A stretch of 64,000 nt of DNA from Lysobacter arvi (GCA_031216755.1 JARUHG010000005.1:62001-126000), one strand, 5' to 3'. Shown: positions 27,181-36,047, counted from the first letter of the stretch. The notes: a model not told the origin generated them from the sequence alone. Numbers and translations: made by a program.

Positions 27181-28283
27181 ACTCCCCCGCACCAACCGAA
27201 CCGTCCGCATCGTCCCAGGCTGCCGCGCGCACGCGACGGCGCCGCTGGCAGATGGCCGCCTTCGCCGGCGTCGCGCTGGCCGGCGTGCTGGTCGTGCTGT
27301 ACGCGTGGCGGCTTCCGCCGTTCCGCAGCGCGATCCAGACCACGGAGAACGCGACGGTACGCGGCCAGGTCACGATCATCGCGCCGCAGCTGGCCGGCTA
27401 CGTCACGAAGGTGGCCGTGCAGGATTTCCAGCACGTGAAGCAGGGGCAACTGCTGGTGCAGATCGACGACCGCATCTACCGCCAGCGCCTGGAACAGGCG
27501 CAGGCCCGATTGCAGAGCGAACAGGCCGCGCTGGCCAACGCCGCGCAGCAGCAGCGCAGTGCCGCCGCCGGCATCGAGCAGAGCGAAGCCGCGGTGCGCA
27601 ATGCACAGGCACTGCAACGCAAGGCGCAGGCCGACCTGCAACGCATCGAACCGCTGGCGCGCCAGCAGTTGCTCTCGCAGGCCGATCGCGACCAGGCGCA
27701 GGCGGCGAGCACGCAGGCGCAGGCCGGCGTGTCCGAAGCGCAGGCCGGACTGGAGATCGCCCGCCAGAACGCGCGCAGCGTGACGGTCAACATCGGCGTG
27801 CTCGAAGCGGCGGTGGCGAGCGCGCAGGCGGCGATCCGGCTCGCGGAGATCGACCTGGAGAACACGCGCATCCTCGCGCCGCGCGACGGCCAGCTCGGCC
27901 AGGTGGCGGTGCGCGTGGGCGCCTACGTCAACGTCGGCACGCAGCTGATGGGCCTGGTGCCCGAACGCATGTGGGTGGTGGCGAACATGAAGGAAACGCA
28001 GATGCAGTACGTGCGCATCGGCCAGCCGGCGACGTTCACGGTCGATGCGCTCGGCGGTGCGCGCCTGCGCGGCCGCGTGGAGGAGATCTCGCCCGCGACC
28101 GGTTCGGAGTTCGCCGTGCTGCCCGCCGACAACGCCACCGGAAATTTCGTGAAGATCGCCCAGCGCATCCCGGTGAAGATCGCGATCGATGCCAACCAGC
28201 CGCTCAAGGCGCGGCTGCATCCGGGCATGTCGGTGGAGGTGAGCATCGACACGTCCGATGCGCCACGGGATGCACGACGTTGA
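27177..28283 (+). CDS. HlyD/EmrA-family periplasmic adaptor
   Basis: Membrane-fusion protein linking the upstream EmrB-type transporter to an outer-membrane channel. The 368 residues have a basic N-terminus, one membrane helix (~26-46), a split lipoyl domain (NATVRGQVTIIAPQLAGYV and ILAPRDGQLGQVAVRVGAYV), a long alpha-helical hairpin (~95-215, with many Ala/Gln/Arg repeats), and a beta-barrel with KIAQRIPVKIAID. The length is typical of EmrA. The start overlaps the MFS stop by ATGA. The substrate is unknown. Confidence 0.9.
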   Translation: MNSPAPTEPSASSQAAARTRRRRWQMAAFAGVALAGVLVVLYAWRLPPFRSAIQTTENATVRGQVTIIAPQLAGYVTKVAVQDFQHVKQGQLLVQIDDRIYRQRLEQAQARLQSEQAALANAAQQQRSAAAGIEQSEAAVRNAQALQRKAQADLQRIEPLARQQLLSQADRDQAQAASTQAQAGVSEAQAGLEIARQNARSVTVNIGVLEAAVASAQAAIRLAEIDLENTRILAPRDGQLGQVAVRVGAYVNVGTQLMGLVPERMWVVANMKETQMQYVRIGQPATFTVDALGGARLRGRVEEISPATGSEFAVLPADNATGNFVKIAQRIPVKIAIDANQPLKARLHPGMSVEVSIDTSDAPRDARR

Positions 28284-28305
28284 GCCGCGCTGGCATCATC
28301 CGTCC

Positions 28306-28791
28306 ATGACCGGAACCACGCCCACGGTGCGCTGGCAGGCGCACGCGTTCGCGCAGCTCGACGCCGCCACGCTCTACGCGCTGCTGAAGCTGCGCTCGGA
28401 GGTGTTCGTCGTCGAACAGCAATGCGTCTACCTCGACCCCGACGGCAAGGACGCGCATCCCGGTGCGGTGCACGTGATCGGCCGCGCGCAGGACGACGGC
28501 ATCGCGGCCTACCTGCGCATCCTGCCGGCGGGCCTGAGCTATCCGCAGGTCAGCTTCGGCCGCGTGCTCACCGCGCCGGCCTATCGCGGGCGCGGCCTGG
28601 GCGATGCGTTGGTGCGCGTCGCGCTGGCGGAGATCGAACGACGCTGGCCCGGCAGCGACGTGCAGATCGGCGCACAGGCGCACCTGGAGCACTATTACGC
28701 GCGGCACGGATTCGTCCGCCATTCCGACCCTTATCTCGACGACGGCATTGCGCATATCGACATGCTGCGCGTCGCAGGAGCCCTTGAATGA
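28306..28791 (+). CDS. GNAT family N-acetyltransferase (ElaA-like)
   Basis: Acetyl-CoA-dependent acetyltransferase of the small ElaA type. The 161 residues include the ElaA-like opening LDAATLYALLKLRSEVFVVE and the acetyl-CoA loop RVLTAPAYRGRGLGDALV, with a pocket-side histidine/tyrosine segment QAHLEHYYARHGF. The substrate is not known. The start MTGTTPTV at 28306 was preferred because the codons upstream overlap the HlyD gene. Its stop overlaps the next gene's start (ATGA), so it is coupled to the deaminase. Confidence 0.85.
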   Translation: MTGTTPTVRWQAHAFAQLDAATLYALLKLRSEVFVVEQQCVYLDPDGKDAHPGAVHVIGRAQDDGIAAYLRILPAGLSYPQVSFGRVLTAPAYRGRGLGDALVRVALAEIERRWPGSDVQIGAQAHLEHYYARHGFVRHSDPYLDDGIAHIDMLRVAGALE

Positions 28792-29243
28792 TCCAGACGC
28801 CCGACTACCGTGCCCTGCTCGCCACCGCCGTCGAGGAGGCCCGCAAGGGCCTGGCGGAAGGCGGCATTCCCATCGGCGCGGCGCTGTATCACGACGACGG
28901 CCGCCTGCTCGGCTGCGGCCACAACCGCCGCATCCAGGAGAACGACCCTTCCGTGCACGGCGAAACCGACGCCTTCCGCAAGGCGGGCCGCCAGCGCCGC
29001 TACCGCGACACGATCATGGTCACCACGCTCGCGCCGTGCTGGTACTGCAGCGGCCTGGTGCGCCAGTTCAACATCGGCACGGTGGTCGTGGGCGAATCGG
29101 TGAACTTCCGCGGCGGCATCGACTGGCTGCGCGAGAACGGCGTGAAGGTCGTCGACCTGGAAGACGCCGGATGCATCGGCATGCTGCGCGATTACATCGC
29201 CGCCAACCCCGAGGTATGGAACGAGGACATCGGCGAGGATTGA
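28788..29243 (+). CDS. Nucleoside/cytosine deaminase, zinc-dependent
   Basis: Deaminates a pyrimidine or purine base in salvage; the sequence is closest to the cytosine-deaminase branch that includes yeast Fcy1. The 151 residues hold the zinc site: His57-Ala/Gly-Glu59 (VHGETDAFR) and Cys84/Cys87 in APCWYCSGL. The proton-shuttle glutamate Glu59 is present and the length is normal. It is translationally coupled to the GNAT gene, but no functional link between them is obvious. Guanine or tRNA-adenosine deaminase activity is less likely given the short C-terminus. Confidence 0.88.
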   Translation: MIQTPDYRALLATAVEEARKGLAEGGIPIGAALYHDDGRLLGCGHNRRIQENDPSVHGETDAFRKAGRQRRYRDTIMVTTLAPCWYCSGLVRQFNIGTVVVGESVNFRGGIDWLRENGVKVVDLEDAGCIGMLRDYIAANPEVWNEDIGED

Positions 29244-29268
29244 TCGCCCGTCGCTCCGCGTTGCAGGC

Positions 29269-29296
29269 AAAAAAAGGGAGGCGCTCGACGCCTCCC
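29269..29296 (-). terminator. Terminator-like hairpin pointing to the minus strand
   Basis: An 8-bp stem (gggaggcg / cgcctccc, loop ctcga) is preceded on the plus strand by seven adenines. Read on the minus strand it is a textbook terminator, but no minus-strand gene lies upstream of it. On the plus strand it follows the deaminase stop and has no T-tract. It may instead act as a plus-strand 3'-stabilising stem. Confidence 0.5.
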
Positions 29297-29394
29297 ACAT
29301 CCAATTTATATAGCGCCCCGGGGCTTGCGGCAAGCCGCCGCGCGTGGTGCAGCATCGCCGGCCTGTCGAATGGGCAGCCAACCGGAGCAATGCA

Positions 29395-29796
29395 ATGGGC
29401 GATTCGCCGACGTACTACCACGGCACCAAGGCCGACCTCGGCGTGGGCGATCTGATCGAACCGGGCCGCGCGTCCAATTACGGCAGGCGCGGCGCAGCGA
29501 AGTTCGTGTATCTCAGCGCCACGCTCGACGCGGCCATCTGGGGCGCGGAACTGGCCGTCGGCGACGGACGCGGCCGGATCTACGTCGTCGAACCGACTGG
29601 ACCGATCGAGGACGATCCCAACCTGACGGACAAGCGCTTCCCCGGCAATCCCACCCGGTCGTACCGATCCGCGCATCCGTTTCGCGTCGTGGGCGAGATC
29701 CTCGATTGGGAAGGCCACGCCCCCGAGCGCCTGAAGGAGATGCGCGACCACCTGGACGCCCTGAACCGCGCGGGGATCGAAGCGATCGAGGATTGA
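29395..29796 (+). CDS. arr: Rifamycin ADP-ribosyltransferase (Arr)
   Basis: Inactivates rifampicin by transferring ADP-ribose from NAD to the drug's ansa-chain hydroxyl, in the cytosol. The 133 residues are a full-length Arr: it opens with YYHGTKADL, continues with NYG and FVYLSATLDAAIWGAELA, and ends in the very characteristic IEDDPNLTDKRFPGNPTRSY block. The chosen ATG has a ribosome-binding sequence (ggag) seven bases upstream. AT-rich sequence at 29301-29312 (ccaatttatata) may hold its -10 box. Codon use looks like that of the neighbours, so it does not look like a recent cassette capture. Confidence 0.9.
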   Translation: MGDSPTYYHGTKADLGVGDLIEPGRASNYGRRGAAKFVYLSATLDAAIWGAELAVGDGRGRIYVVEPTGPIEDDPNLTDKRFPGNPTRSYRSAHPFRVVGEILDWEGHAPERLKEMRDHLDALNRAGIEAIED

Positions 29797-30005
29797 GGTG
29801 CGTTAGCGCGCGGGCGGACAACCTGTCGGCTGGCGCGCGATCGGGAGGGCGCCGTCTATTGCCGGCTCGCGCCCGCGACGTCGGCCGGCCGGGACCGCGC
29901 GGTCCGCAACCGCGCCTTCAACCGCGCGCCGGGGCGACGCATCCCAGGGGAGGCCCCAACCTCCGCCACTGGCCCACGGTCGCCGTCTTCGTCAGGATTC
30001 GCCGC

Positions 30006-30713
30006 ATGCATGCCCACACCGGCTTCGAAACCCGCCACGACGCCTGCGACGTGCTCCGCACGCACCGGCACGCGGGCGCGTACGCGGCGCTGGTGATCGA
30101 CGGCAACCATGTCGAGGCCAGCGCGGATGGGCCGGTCGAGTGCCGGCCCGGTACGCTCGTGCTGCATCCACGTTGGCACGCGCACGGGAACCGCTTCGGC
30201 CGGCTCGGCGCCAAGGTCGCGAACCTGGATCTGGACGATGGCCTCGCCGGCGACGCACTGCGCGTGCTGCACGTCCACGATGCGAAGGAGGCGCTGGCGG
30301 TATTCGCTCGCGCGCCGCACCGTTTGCGCGAACTGATCGCGGCGTGCTCCCCGGCGCCGACGCCGACACTGCAACCCTGGCAGCATGCCTTCCTGCGCGA
30401 ACTCGACGACGGCGGGCACGACATCGCCGCGCTCGCGCGCCTGGCCGGCGTGTCGCTCGCGCATGCCTCGCGCACGTTCGTGAAGTCCCACGGCATGCCG
30501 CCGCAGCTGCTGCGTCGCGAACTGCGCTGCCGCCGCGCGCTGCGCCTGCTCGCTGCTGGCATGCCGCTGGCCGATATCGCGTCGGCCAGCGGTTTCGCCG
30601 ACCAGGCGCACCTGACCCGCGTGCTGCGTGCGGCTACCGGCGCCCCGCCCTCGCGCCTGCGTCGACAGATCAAATCCGTTCAAGACGCCGGCCGCACCGC
30701 CGCGGTGCAATGA
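30006..30713 (+). CDS. AraC-family transcriptional regulator
   Basis: DNA-binding activator or repressor. The 235 residues have an N-terminal cupin-like half (~20-80, LRTHRHAGAYAALVIDGNH and LVLHPRWHAHGNRF) and a C-terminal double helix-turn-helix (~130-225, HDIAALARLAGVSLAHASRT and MPLADIASASGFADQAHL). A ribosome-binding sequence (agga) lies nine bases before the start. Its stop overlaps an in-frame ATG of the next gene, so it is likely to be translated together with the secreted HEXXH protein. The two histidines in the cupin half could bind a small ligand or metal. Confidence 0.88.
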   Translation: MHAHTGFETRHDACDVLRTHRHAGAYAALVIDGNHVEASADGPVECRPGTLVLHPRWHAHGNRFGRLGAKVANLDLDDGLAGDALRVLHVHDAKEALAVFARAPHRLRELIAACSPAPTPTLQPWQHAFLRELDDGGHDIAALARLAGVSLAHASRTFVKSHGMPPQLLRRELRCRRALRLLAAGMPLADIASASGFADQAHLTRVLRAATGAPPSRLRRQIKSVQDAGRTAAVQ

Positions 30714-30754
30714 GCGCGAAGGCGGCCGCCGGCCGTCGCACGAACGGATTCCCC

Positions 30755-31822
30755 ATGCCTGTGCCTCGCACGATCCTCCGCTTCGCCCCGCTGCTCGTCG
30801 CGCTCGCGAGCGCCGCGCAGGCCGCACCGCCCGAGTCCACGCCCGCGGCCGCTGCGGCGATCGCCGAATCCACCAACGCCATCCTGCAGGGCGACAGCCG
30901 ACGCGCGGTGAGCGCCTTGCGTGCCTCGCCGGCGGACGGCTTCGTCGACAAGGATGCGGTGTACCGCGCGTGCATGCTCGCGCGCCACGGCGACGCACCG
31001 GTGTTCGCCACCGACGCCGTGACGGACCCGTTCGTCCGCCAGGTGCTCCACGACTACCAGGACTACTGGTGGCACGCGATGAAAGCGCCGCAGCAGCGCG
31101 CGCCGCTCGAGGCGAAACTCCTCGCGACGCTGCGCAAGCGCCTCGGCCCCGACGCAGCGGAGGCGAAGGACATGGATGCGCTCGAGCCGATCCTGCAGGG
31201 CCATCTGCTGGCGCGCGGCTATCGCGCGCAACTGGGCCGCACGCTGCCGCTGCGCGAACTGATGATGTGGCGCCGGCAGGAAACCCGGCCGTGGAAGGTC
31301 GAACTTCCGGAAGGCCCGTATACGGTGAAGGTGGAGCTGCTCGACGACTGGGTGAGCCGCGGCTGGACGTCCTACGGCCGTTGCGAACGCGGCTCCGCCG
31401 GCGGCTGGGCGACGGCCGAAGCGCTGTACGCCGTGGTGCCCAGCTATGCCGAGGGACTCGACAGCGAGGCGTTCCGCGTGGTGTTCCTGGGCCACGAAAC
31501 GCAGCACTTCGCCGACCAGAACGCGTTCCCTGGCATGGCATCGTGGGAACTTGAGTACCGCGCCAAGCTCGTCGAGCTGGCACAGGCGCGCGAAGTCAGC
31601 GCCAAGCGCCTGGGCGGCATGATCACGGCGCAGGGCGACGATCCCGATTCGCCGCACACCTACGCGAACAAGCGCGTGATCGCCGATCTCACCGCGCGGC
31701 TCGGCGTTTCGCCGGACCAGGTGGGCATCGAACGGCTGCAGAAGGCCGCGCACGACCAGCTCGTCGAGGACACCGCGCGCCGCAAGGCCGCCCGGTCGAA
31801 CGCGGCGCCTGTCGCGCGCTGA
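30755..31822 (+). CDS. Secreted protein with HEXXH metallopeptidase-like motif
   Basis: A 355-residue protein I cannot place in a named family. It begins with a signal peptide (FAPLLVALASAAQAAPP). Residues ~35-230 are mainly helical, with LDDWVSRGWTSYGRCERGSAGGW near the middle. The motif HETQH (His247, Glu248, His251) is the HEXXH zinc-site pattern, and Glu265 or Glu267 (WELEYRAKLVE) lies where the third zinc ligand could be. An in-frame ATG at 30710, overlapping the AraC stop, would add 15 residues; I kept 30755 because it gives the more regular signal peptide. A periplasmic zinc peptidase role is an inference. Confidence 0.7.
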   Translation: MPVPRTILRFAPLLVALASAAQAAPPESTPAAAAAIAESTNAILQGDSRRAVSALRASPADGFVDKDAVYRACMLARHGDAPVFATDAVTDPFVRQVLHDYQDYWWHAMKAPQQRAPLEAKLLATLRKRLGPDAAEAKDMDALEPILQGHLLARGYRAQLGRTLPLRELMMWRRQETRPWKVELPEGPYTVKVELLDDWVSRGWTSYGRCERGSAGGWATAEALYAVVPSYAEGLDSEAFRVVFLGHETQHFADQNAFPGMASWELEYRAKLVELAQAREVSAKRLGGMITAQGDDPDSPHTYANKRVIADLTARLGVSPDQVGIERLQKAAHDQLVEDTARRKAARSNAAPVAR

Positions 31823-31868
31823 GCCGGCTGTGGCATGGTGGCGGCCCGCCCACACGAAGGCCGCCGCC

Positions 31869-32315
31869 ATGTCCGAACACCTCGCCTCGATCCGCTGGAG
31901 CCGCAACCAGCAGCCGTTCGATTACGAGCATTACCCGCGCGACCACGAGGTCCGTTTCGAGCGCGGGCAGCGCCTGACCGGCTCGGCCGCGCCGGCCTAC
32001 TTCGGCGGTGCGGAAGGCGTGGATCCGGAGGAAATGCTGGTGGCCGCGCTGTCGTCGTGCCACATGCTGACGCTGCTGGCGATCGCGGCGAAGAAGGGCT
32101 GGACGATCGACGCCTACGAGGACGACGCGGTCGGCACGCTCGACAAGAACGCGGAAGGCCGCATGGCGGTGACGCACGTGACGCTTCGGCCGAAGATCGT
32201 CTTTGCCGGCGATGCGCCCGATGCGGCCGCGCTGGAGAAGTTGCACGAGTCGGCGCACCGGAACTGCTTCATCGCCAACTCGGTGAAGACCGACGTGGTG
32301 GTGGAGCCGCGCTGA
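31869..32315 (+). CDS. OsmC family peroxiredoxin-like protein
   Basis: Thiol-dependent hydroperoxide-reducing protein of the OsmC/Ohr superfamily. The 148 residues include the first conserved cysteine in MLVAALSSCHMLTLLAI near residue 70 and the second in HRNCFIANSVK near residue 135, so both catalytic cysteines are present. A ribosome-binding sequence (gaagg) lies eight bases before the start. It is not clearly Ohr (which prefers organic peroxides), so the substrate is left open. It is the last plus-strand gene before a convergent gap carrying a hairpin. Confidence 0.88.
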   Translation: MSEHLASIRWSRNQQPFDYEHYPRDHEVRFERGQRLTGSAAPAYFGGAEGVDPEEMLVAALSSCHMLTLLAIAAKKGWTIDAYEDDAVGTLDKNAEGRMAVTHVTLRPKIVFAGDAPDAAALEKLHESAHRNCFIANSVKTDVVVEPR

Positions 32316-32491
32316 GTTTCCCCTCCCCGCTTGCAAGGGAGGTTGCGGGAAGGTGAGGCGCGTCGGCGCAGAGCTCGCCGCGATGCGGCGTCGCGCCCCG
32401 TCCCACTCCGCCCCTGCAGGCAGGGTTGGGAGCAGAGCGTCACAGGGTAGGTCGAGCGAAACGAACCGACATCATCGCGGCCTCGCGCAGC

Positions 32492-32518
32492 GATGGGTAT
32501 CGCTTCGCGATACCCATC
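32492..32518. repeat. 12-bp hairpin (gatgggtatcgc / gcgatacccatc)
   Basis: A perfect 12-bp inverted repeat with a three-base ttc loop lies in the 264-base convergent gap between osmC and hslU. The pattern of a gatgggta word around a cgcttcgcg centre looks like a dispersed xanthomonad repeat. There is no clean T-tract, and no gene is visible in the gap. A weaker cctccc/gggagg stem lies near 32320-32342. Confidence 0.6.
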
Positions 32519-32579
32519 CTACGGTTCTGGAACACCAGCCCCCCGAAGGCCCGCGATGCCGTTGGTAACCGCGTCCTGC

Positions 32580-33968
32580 TTACAGGATGTAGCGGCTCAG
32601 ATCCGGATCCTGCACCAGCTCGCCCAGGTGCGCGTCGACGTAGGCGCGATCGATCTTCACCGACTGCCCGTCCCGATCCGGCGCTTCGTAACTGAGCACG
32701 TCGAGCAGCCGCTCCAGCACGGTGTGCAGGCGACGTGCGCCGATGTTCTCCTGGCGCGCGTTCACCTGCGCGGCGATTTCCGCCAGGCGATCGACGGCAT
32801 CGGACGTGAATTCCAGTCCCACGCCTTCGGTGCGCAGCAGTTCGACGTACTGCGTCGTCAGCGCGGCCTTCGGCTCGGTCAGGATGCGCACGAAATCGTC
32901 CTTGCTCAGCGCGGACAGTTCGACACGGATCGGAAAGCGGCCCTGCAGCTCGGGGATGAGATCGCTCGGCTTGGCGAGGTGGAACGCGCCGGAGGCGATG
33001 AACAGGATGTGGTCCGTCTTCACCGCGCCGTACTTCGTGCTCACCGTCGAGCCTTCCACCAGCGGCAGCAGGTCGCGCTGCACGCCTTCGCGGCTCACGT
33101 CGCCGCCGCTCATGCCGGCCTCGGAGCGCTTGGCGACCTTGTCGATCTCGTCGATGAAGACGATGCCGTGCTGCTCGCAGGCCTCGATCGCCGCTTCGCG
33201 CACTTCCTCCTCATTGACCAGCTTGCCGGCTTCCTCTTCGGTCAGCTGCGTGCGCGCGGTGCGGATCGGCAGCGTCTTCTTGTGCGTCTTCGCACCGGCC
33301 ACCTGCGAGAACATCTGCCGCAGCTGCTGGCCCATTTCTTCCATGCCGGGCGGGGCCATGATGTCCACGCCCACGTTCACCGCGGTTTCGATCTCGATCT
33401 CGCGATCGTCCAGCGCACCGCTGCGCAGCTGCTTGCGCAGCTTGGCGCGGGTCTCGTTCTCCTGCGAGGACGGTTCGTCCTTCGCTTCCTCGGTGGCGTT
33501 GAAGCCAAATACCGTCGGCGCACCCTGCCGGCGCGGCAGCAGCGCGTCGAGGATGCGTTCCTCGGCGCGTTCCTCGGCCTGCGTGCGCACGCGCTGCTTG
33601 GCCTGTTCGCGATACAGCTTCACCGCCGTGTCGGCGAGGTCGCGCACGATCTGCTCGACGTCCTTGCCGACGTAACCGACCTCGGTGAAGCGCGTGGCTT
33701 CGACCTTGACGAACGGCGCGTTGGCGAGCGTCGCCAGCCGTCGCGCGATCTCGGTCTTGCCCACGCCGGTCGGGCCGATCATCAGGATGTTCTTCGGCAT
33801 CACCTCGTTGCGCAGCTCGGCCGGCAGCTGCATGCGGCGCCAGCGGTTGCGCAGGGCGATGGCGACGGCGCGCTTGGCCGAGTGCTGGCCGACGATGTGT
33901 CGGTCCAGCTCCTGCACGATCTCGCGCGGCGTCATGGTGGCGTTGGAGTTGTCGGGCTTGATGGGCAT
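32580..33968 (-). CDS. hslU: HslUV protease ATPase subunit
   Basis: AAA+ unfoldase of the HslUV (ClpYQ) proteasome-like protease in the cytosol. The 462 residues show Walker A GPTGVGKT (65-72), the pore loop [14 protein letters not shown], an intermediate I-domain (~135-235, charged and rich in Glu and Arg), Walker [14 protein letters not shown], and the C-terminal tail ending DLSRYIL that inserts into HslV. The length is near the usual 440-460. It lies 90 bases downstream of hslV on the same strand; the spacer holds two hairpins. Confidence 0.97.
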   Translation of the reverse strand: MPIKPDNSNATMTPREIVQELDRHIVGQHSAKRAVAIALRNRWRRMQLPAELRNEVMPKNILMIGPTGVGKTEIARRLATLANAPFVKVEATRFTEVGYVGKDVEQIVRDLADTAVKLYREQAKQRVRTQAEERAEERILDALLPRRQGAPTVFGFNATEEAKDEPSSQENETRAKLRKQLRSGALDDREIEIETAVNVGVDIMAPPGMEEMGQQLRQMFSQVAGAKTHKKTLPIRTARTQLTEEEAGKLVNEEEVREAAIEACEQHGIVFIDEIDKVAKRSEAGMSGGDVSREGVQRDLLPLVEGSTVSTKYGAVKTDHILFIASGAFHLAKPSDLIPELQGRFPIRVELSALSKDDFVRILTEPKAALTTQYVELLRTEGVGLEFTSDAVDRLAEIAAQVNARQENIGARRLHTVLERLLDVLSYEAPDRDGQSVKIDRAYVDAHLGELVQDPDLSRYIL

Positions 33969-33982
33969 GTCGTTGTGCTCGT

Positions 33983-34051
33983 GATTCCCGCGCAGGCGGG
34001 AATCCAGTGTCTTTGGGGGATGAGGTCGCTGGCTCCCCGCGTCGGCGGGGA
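33983..34051. repeat. Two adjacent hairpins between hslV and hslU
   Basis: Hairpin 1 has a 9-bp stem (gattcccgc / gcgggaatc, 33983-34004). Hairpin 2 has a 7-bp stem (tccccgc / gcgggga, 34034-34051). Both resemble dispersed bacterial repeats of the form ttcccgc-n-gcgggaa. Because hslU is needed in amounts comparable to hslV, these stems may modulate relative expression or mRNA stability within the operon. Confidence 0.6.
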
Positions 34052-34058
34052 TGACGAC

Positions 34059-34610
34059 TCAGAGCTCTTCCACCACCACGTTGCGGTTGGTGTAGATGCA
34101 CACGTCGCCGGCGATGTTGATCGCTTCGGTGGCGATGGTGCGTGCGTCCAGTTGCGTGTGCGCGATCAGCGCGCGGGCCGCCGACAGCGCGTACATGCCG
34201 CCGGAGCCGATGGCGATGATGCCGTCCTCCGGCTCGATCACGTCGCCGGTGCCGCTGATGATCAGCGAGGTTTCCCTGTCGGCGACGGCGAGCAGCGCTT
34301 CGAGCTTGCCCAGGCGGCGTTCGGTGCGCCAGTCCTTGGCGAGCTCGACCGCGGCGCGCGTGAGCTGGCCGTGCTTCTCGAGCTTGGCTTCGAACAGTTC
34401 GAACAGCGTGAAGGCGTCGGCGGCTGCGCCGGCGAAGCCGGCCAGCACCTGGCCATCGCGGCCGAGGCGGCGCACCTTGCGTGCGTTGCCTTTCATCACG
34501 GTGTGGCCGAGGGTGACCTGGCCATCGCCGGCGACGGCGACATGCCCGTCGCGGCGTACCGAGACGATGGTCGTGGCGTGGAAAACGTTGGGGTTCTGAC
34601 TCGGGTCCAT
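34059..34610 (-). CDS. hslV: HslUV protease peptidase subunit
   Basis: Threonine protease subunit that forms the central chamber of HslUV. The 183 residues include the active-site N-terminal threonine at position 13 or so ([11 protein letters not shown]), preceded by a short propeptide that must be removed, followed by [15 protein letters not shown] and the [14 protein letters not shown] segment. The start at 34610 has a strong ribosome-binding site (ggaggtcgc); an in-frame ATG 17 codons upstream is less likely. It is the first gene of hslVU. Confidence 0.95.
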   Translation of the reverse strand: MDPSQNPNVFHATTIVSVRRDGHVAVAGDGQVTLGHTVMKGNARKVRRLGRDGQVLAGFAGAAADAFTLFELFEAKLEKHGQLTRAAVELAKDWRTERRLGKLEALLAVADRETSLIISGTGDVIEPEDGIIAIGSGGMYALSAARALIAHTQLDARTIATEAINIAGDVCIYTNRNVVVEEL

Positions 34611-34725
34611 GCGACCTCCGGGGGACTTCCCATCGGTGGGGGCATGGACGGGCCGGTTCAAGCCGGCGGCGTGGCACGACCGGCCGGAGGGCGCGACGTG
34701 AAGGCCGACGCGAAGGTCGCGGCGA

Positions 34726-34926
34726 TCACAACATCGCCATGCGCGGGTTCTCCGGCGAGGGCTCGATGCCCCAGTCTTCGTACCAGTGTTCGCCCTGCGT
34801 TTCGACCGGATGCATGACGCGCCCGGAGCCGTTGCCGCAGGCCAGCGACGCCGCCGGGCAGTAGCGGTCGCAGCCCCAGCAGATGCGTTCGGGGTGCTTG
34901 GGATTCAGGGGGAAGTTCTTCGCCAT
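34726..34926 (-). CDS. DUF3079 family small cysteine-rich protein
   Basis: A 66-residue protein matching the DUF3079 pattern. Its conserved core is [14 protein letters not shown], then a third cysteine in [10 protein letters not shown], and a C-terminal HWYEDWGI. Four cysteines in this spacing suggest a small metal-binding domain, but no function is established that I know of. It lies between xerC and hslV on the minus strand. The chosen start MAKNFPLNP fits the family's usual N-terminus. Confidence 0.82.
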   Translation of the reverse strand: MAKNFPLNPKHPERICWGCDRYCPAASLACGNGSGRVMHPVETQGEHWYEDWGIEPSPENPRMAML

Positions 34927-35059
34927 GGCGCTCGCCTGCGTGGTCTTTGCCTGTGCAAGCAAGTTATCGGCGCCGCGCCGCGATGTACTTGAGACGAATC
35001 AGAAATCGCCTTCGAGCCGCTCCAGCGCGGTTTGCGGGGCCCGACCGTACGGCAAGGGT

Positions 35060-35974
35060 TCAGCCTTGGCCGCCCTTGCGCCGCGCACGCGGGTGCGCGT
35101 CGTCGTACACCTTGGCCAGGTGCTGGTAGTCCAGGTGCGTGTAGATCTGCGTGGTCGCGATGTCCGCGTGCCCGAGCAATTCCTGCACGCCGCGCAGATC
35201 CCCCGAGGACTCCAGGATGTGGCTGGCGAACGAATGCCGCAGCAGGTGCGGATGCACGCGCTTGAACAGGCCCTGCTGTTGCGCGAGGTGACGCATGCGC
35301 AGTTGCACCGCGCGCGGCGTGATCGGGCCGCCACCGCGTCCGGGAAACACGTGCGCATCGTTCGGGGCGCCGGTCGACGCGCGCCATTGCGCGAGCGCCG
35401 TGCGCGCATGCGAGCCCAGCGGCACGCTGCGTTGCTTGTTGCCCTTGCCGAGCACGTTCACCAGCGCATCGGCGAGATCGAGGTCGCGCCAGCGCAGCGA
35501 ACACAGCTCCGACAATCGCAGACCCGAGGAGTAGAACAGCTCCAGCAGCGCCCGATCGCGCAGGCCGAGCGGCGCGTCGGTCGGCACTTCGACGAGCGCC
35601 TTGGCTTCGTCCGGATCGAGCACCTGCGGCAGTTTCCGTGGCGCCTTGGGCGAACGGATCGACGCCGCGGGGCTCGCGGCGATGCGGCCCTGTTTCACCA
35701 GCCACGCGTAGAAGCTGCGGCACGCCGAAAGCCGGCGCTGCAGGCTCTTCGGCGACAGGCCGCGACGGTGTTCGGCGGCGACGAAGCCGCGCAACTGCTC
35801 GCCGTGCAGCGACGCGACGTCGCCGCCTTCGCGCCGGGCCCACTCCGCCAGCGCGGTCAGATCACGTCGGTACGCATCGAGCGTGTGCGCGGACATCCGG
35901 CGTTCGACCTGCAGGTGCGCGAGGAAGTCCTCGATGTCGGCCACGCGCGGCTCGGGAGCTTGTTGAGCGTTCAT
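35060..35974 (-). CDS. xerC: Site-specific tyrosine recombinase XerC
   Basis: Works with XerD at the dif site to resolve chromosome dimers at division. The 304 residues have an N-terminal core-binding domain (~10-95) and a catalytic domain with all expected residues: Arg153 (SSGLRLSEL), Lys177 (VLGKGNKQR), His243 and Arg246 (HPHLLRHSF), His269 (LLGHADI) and the nucleophile Tyr278 (TTQIYTH). It lies downstream of DUF484 and dapF in the classic dapF-DUF484-xerC order, though 73 bases separate it from DUF484. Confidence 0.95.
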   Translation of the reverse strand: MNAQQAPEPRVADIEDFLAHLQVERRMSAHTLDAYRRDLTALAEWARREGGDVASLHGEQLRGFVAAEHRRGLSPKSLQRRLSACRSFYAWLVKQGRIAASPAASIRSPKAPRKLPQVLDPDEAKALVEVPTDAPLGLRDRALLELFYSSGLRLSELCSLRWRDLDLADALVNVLGKGNKQRSVPLGSHARTALAQWRASTGAPNDAHVFPGRGGGPITPRAVQLRMRHLAQQQGLFKRVHPHLLRHSFASHILESSGDLRGVQELLGHADIATTQIYTHLDYQHLAKVYDDAHPRARRKGGQG

Positions 35975-36047
35975 CGCGATTCGCCCTCACCCCGCTCCCC
36001 TCCCGCTCGCGCGAGAGGAAGCACAGCAGCGCGCGGCAGGCGGCGCA

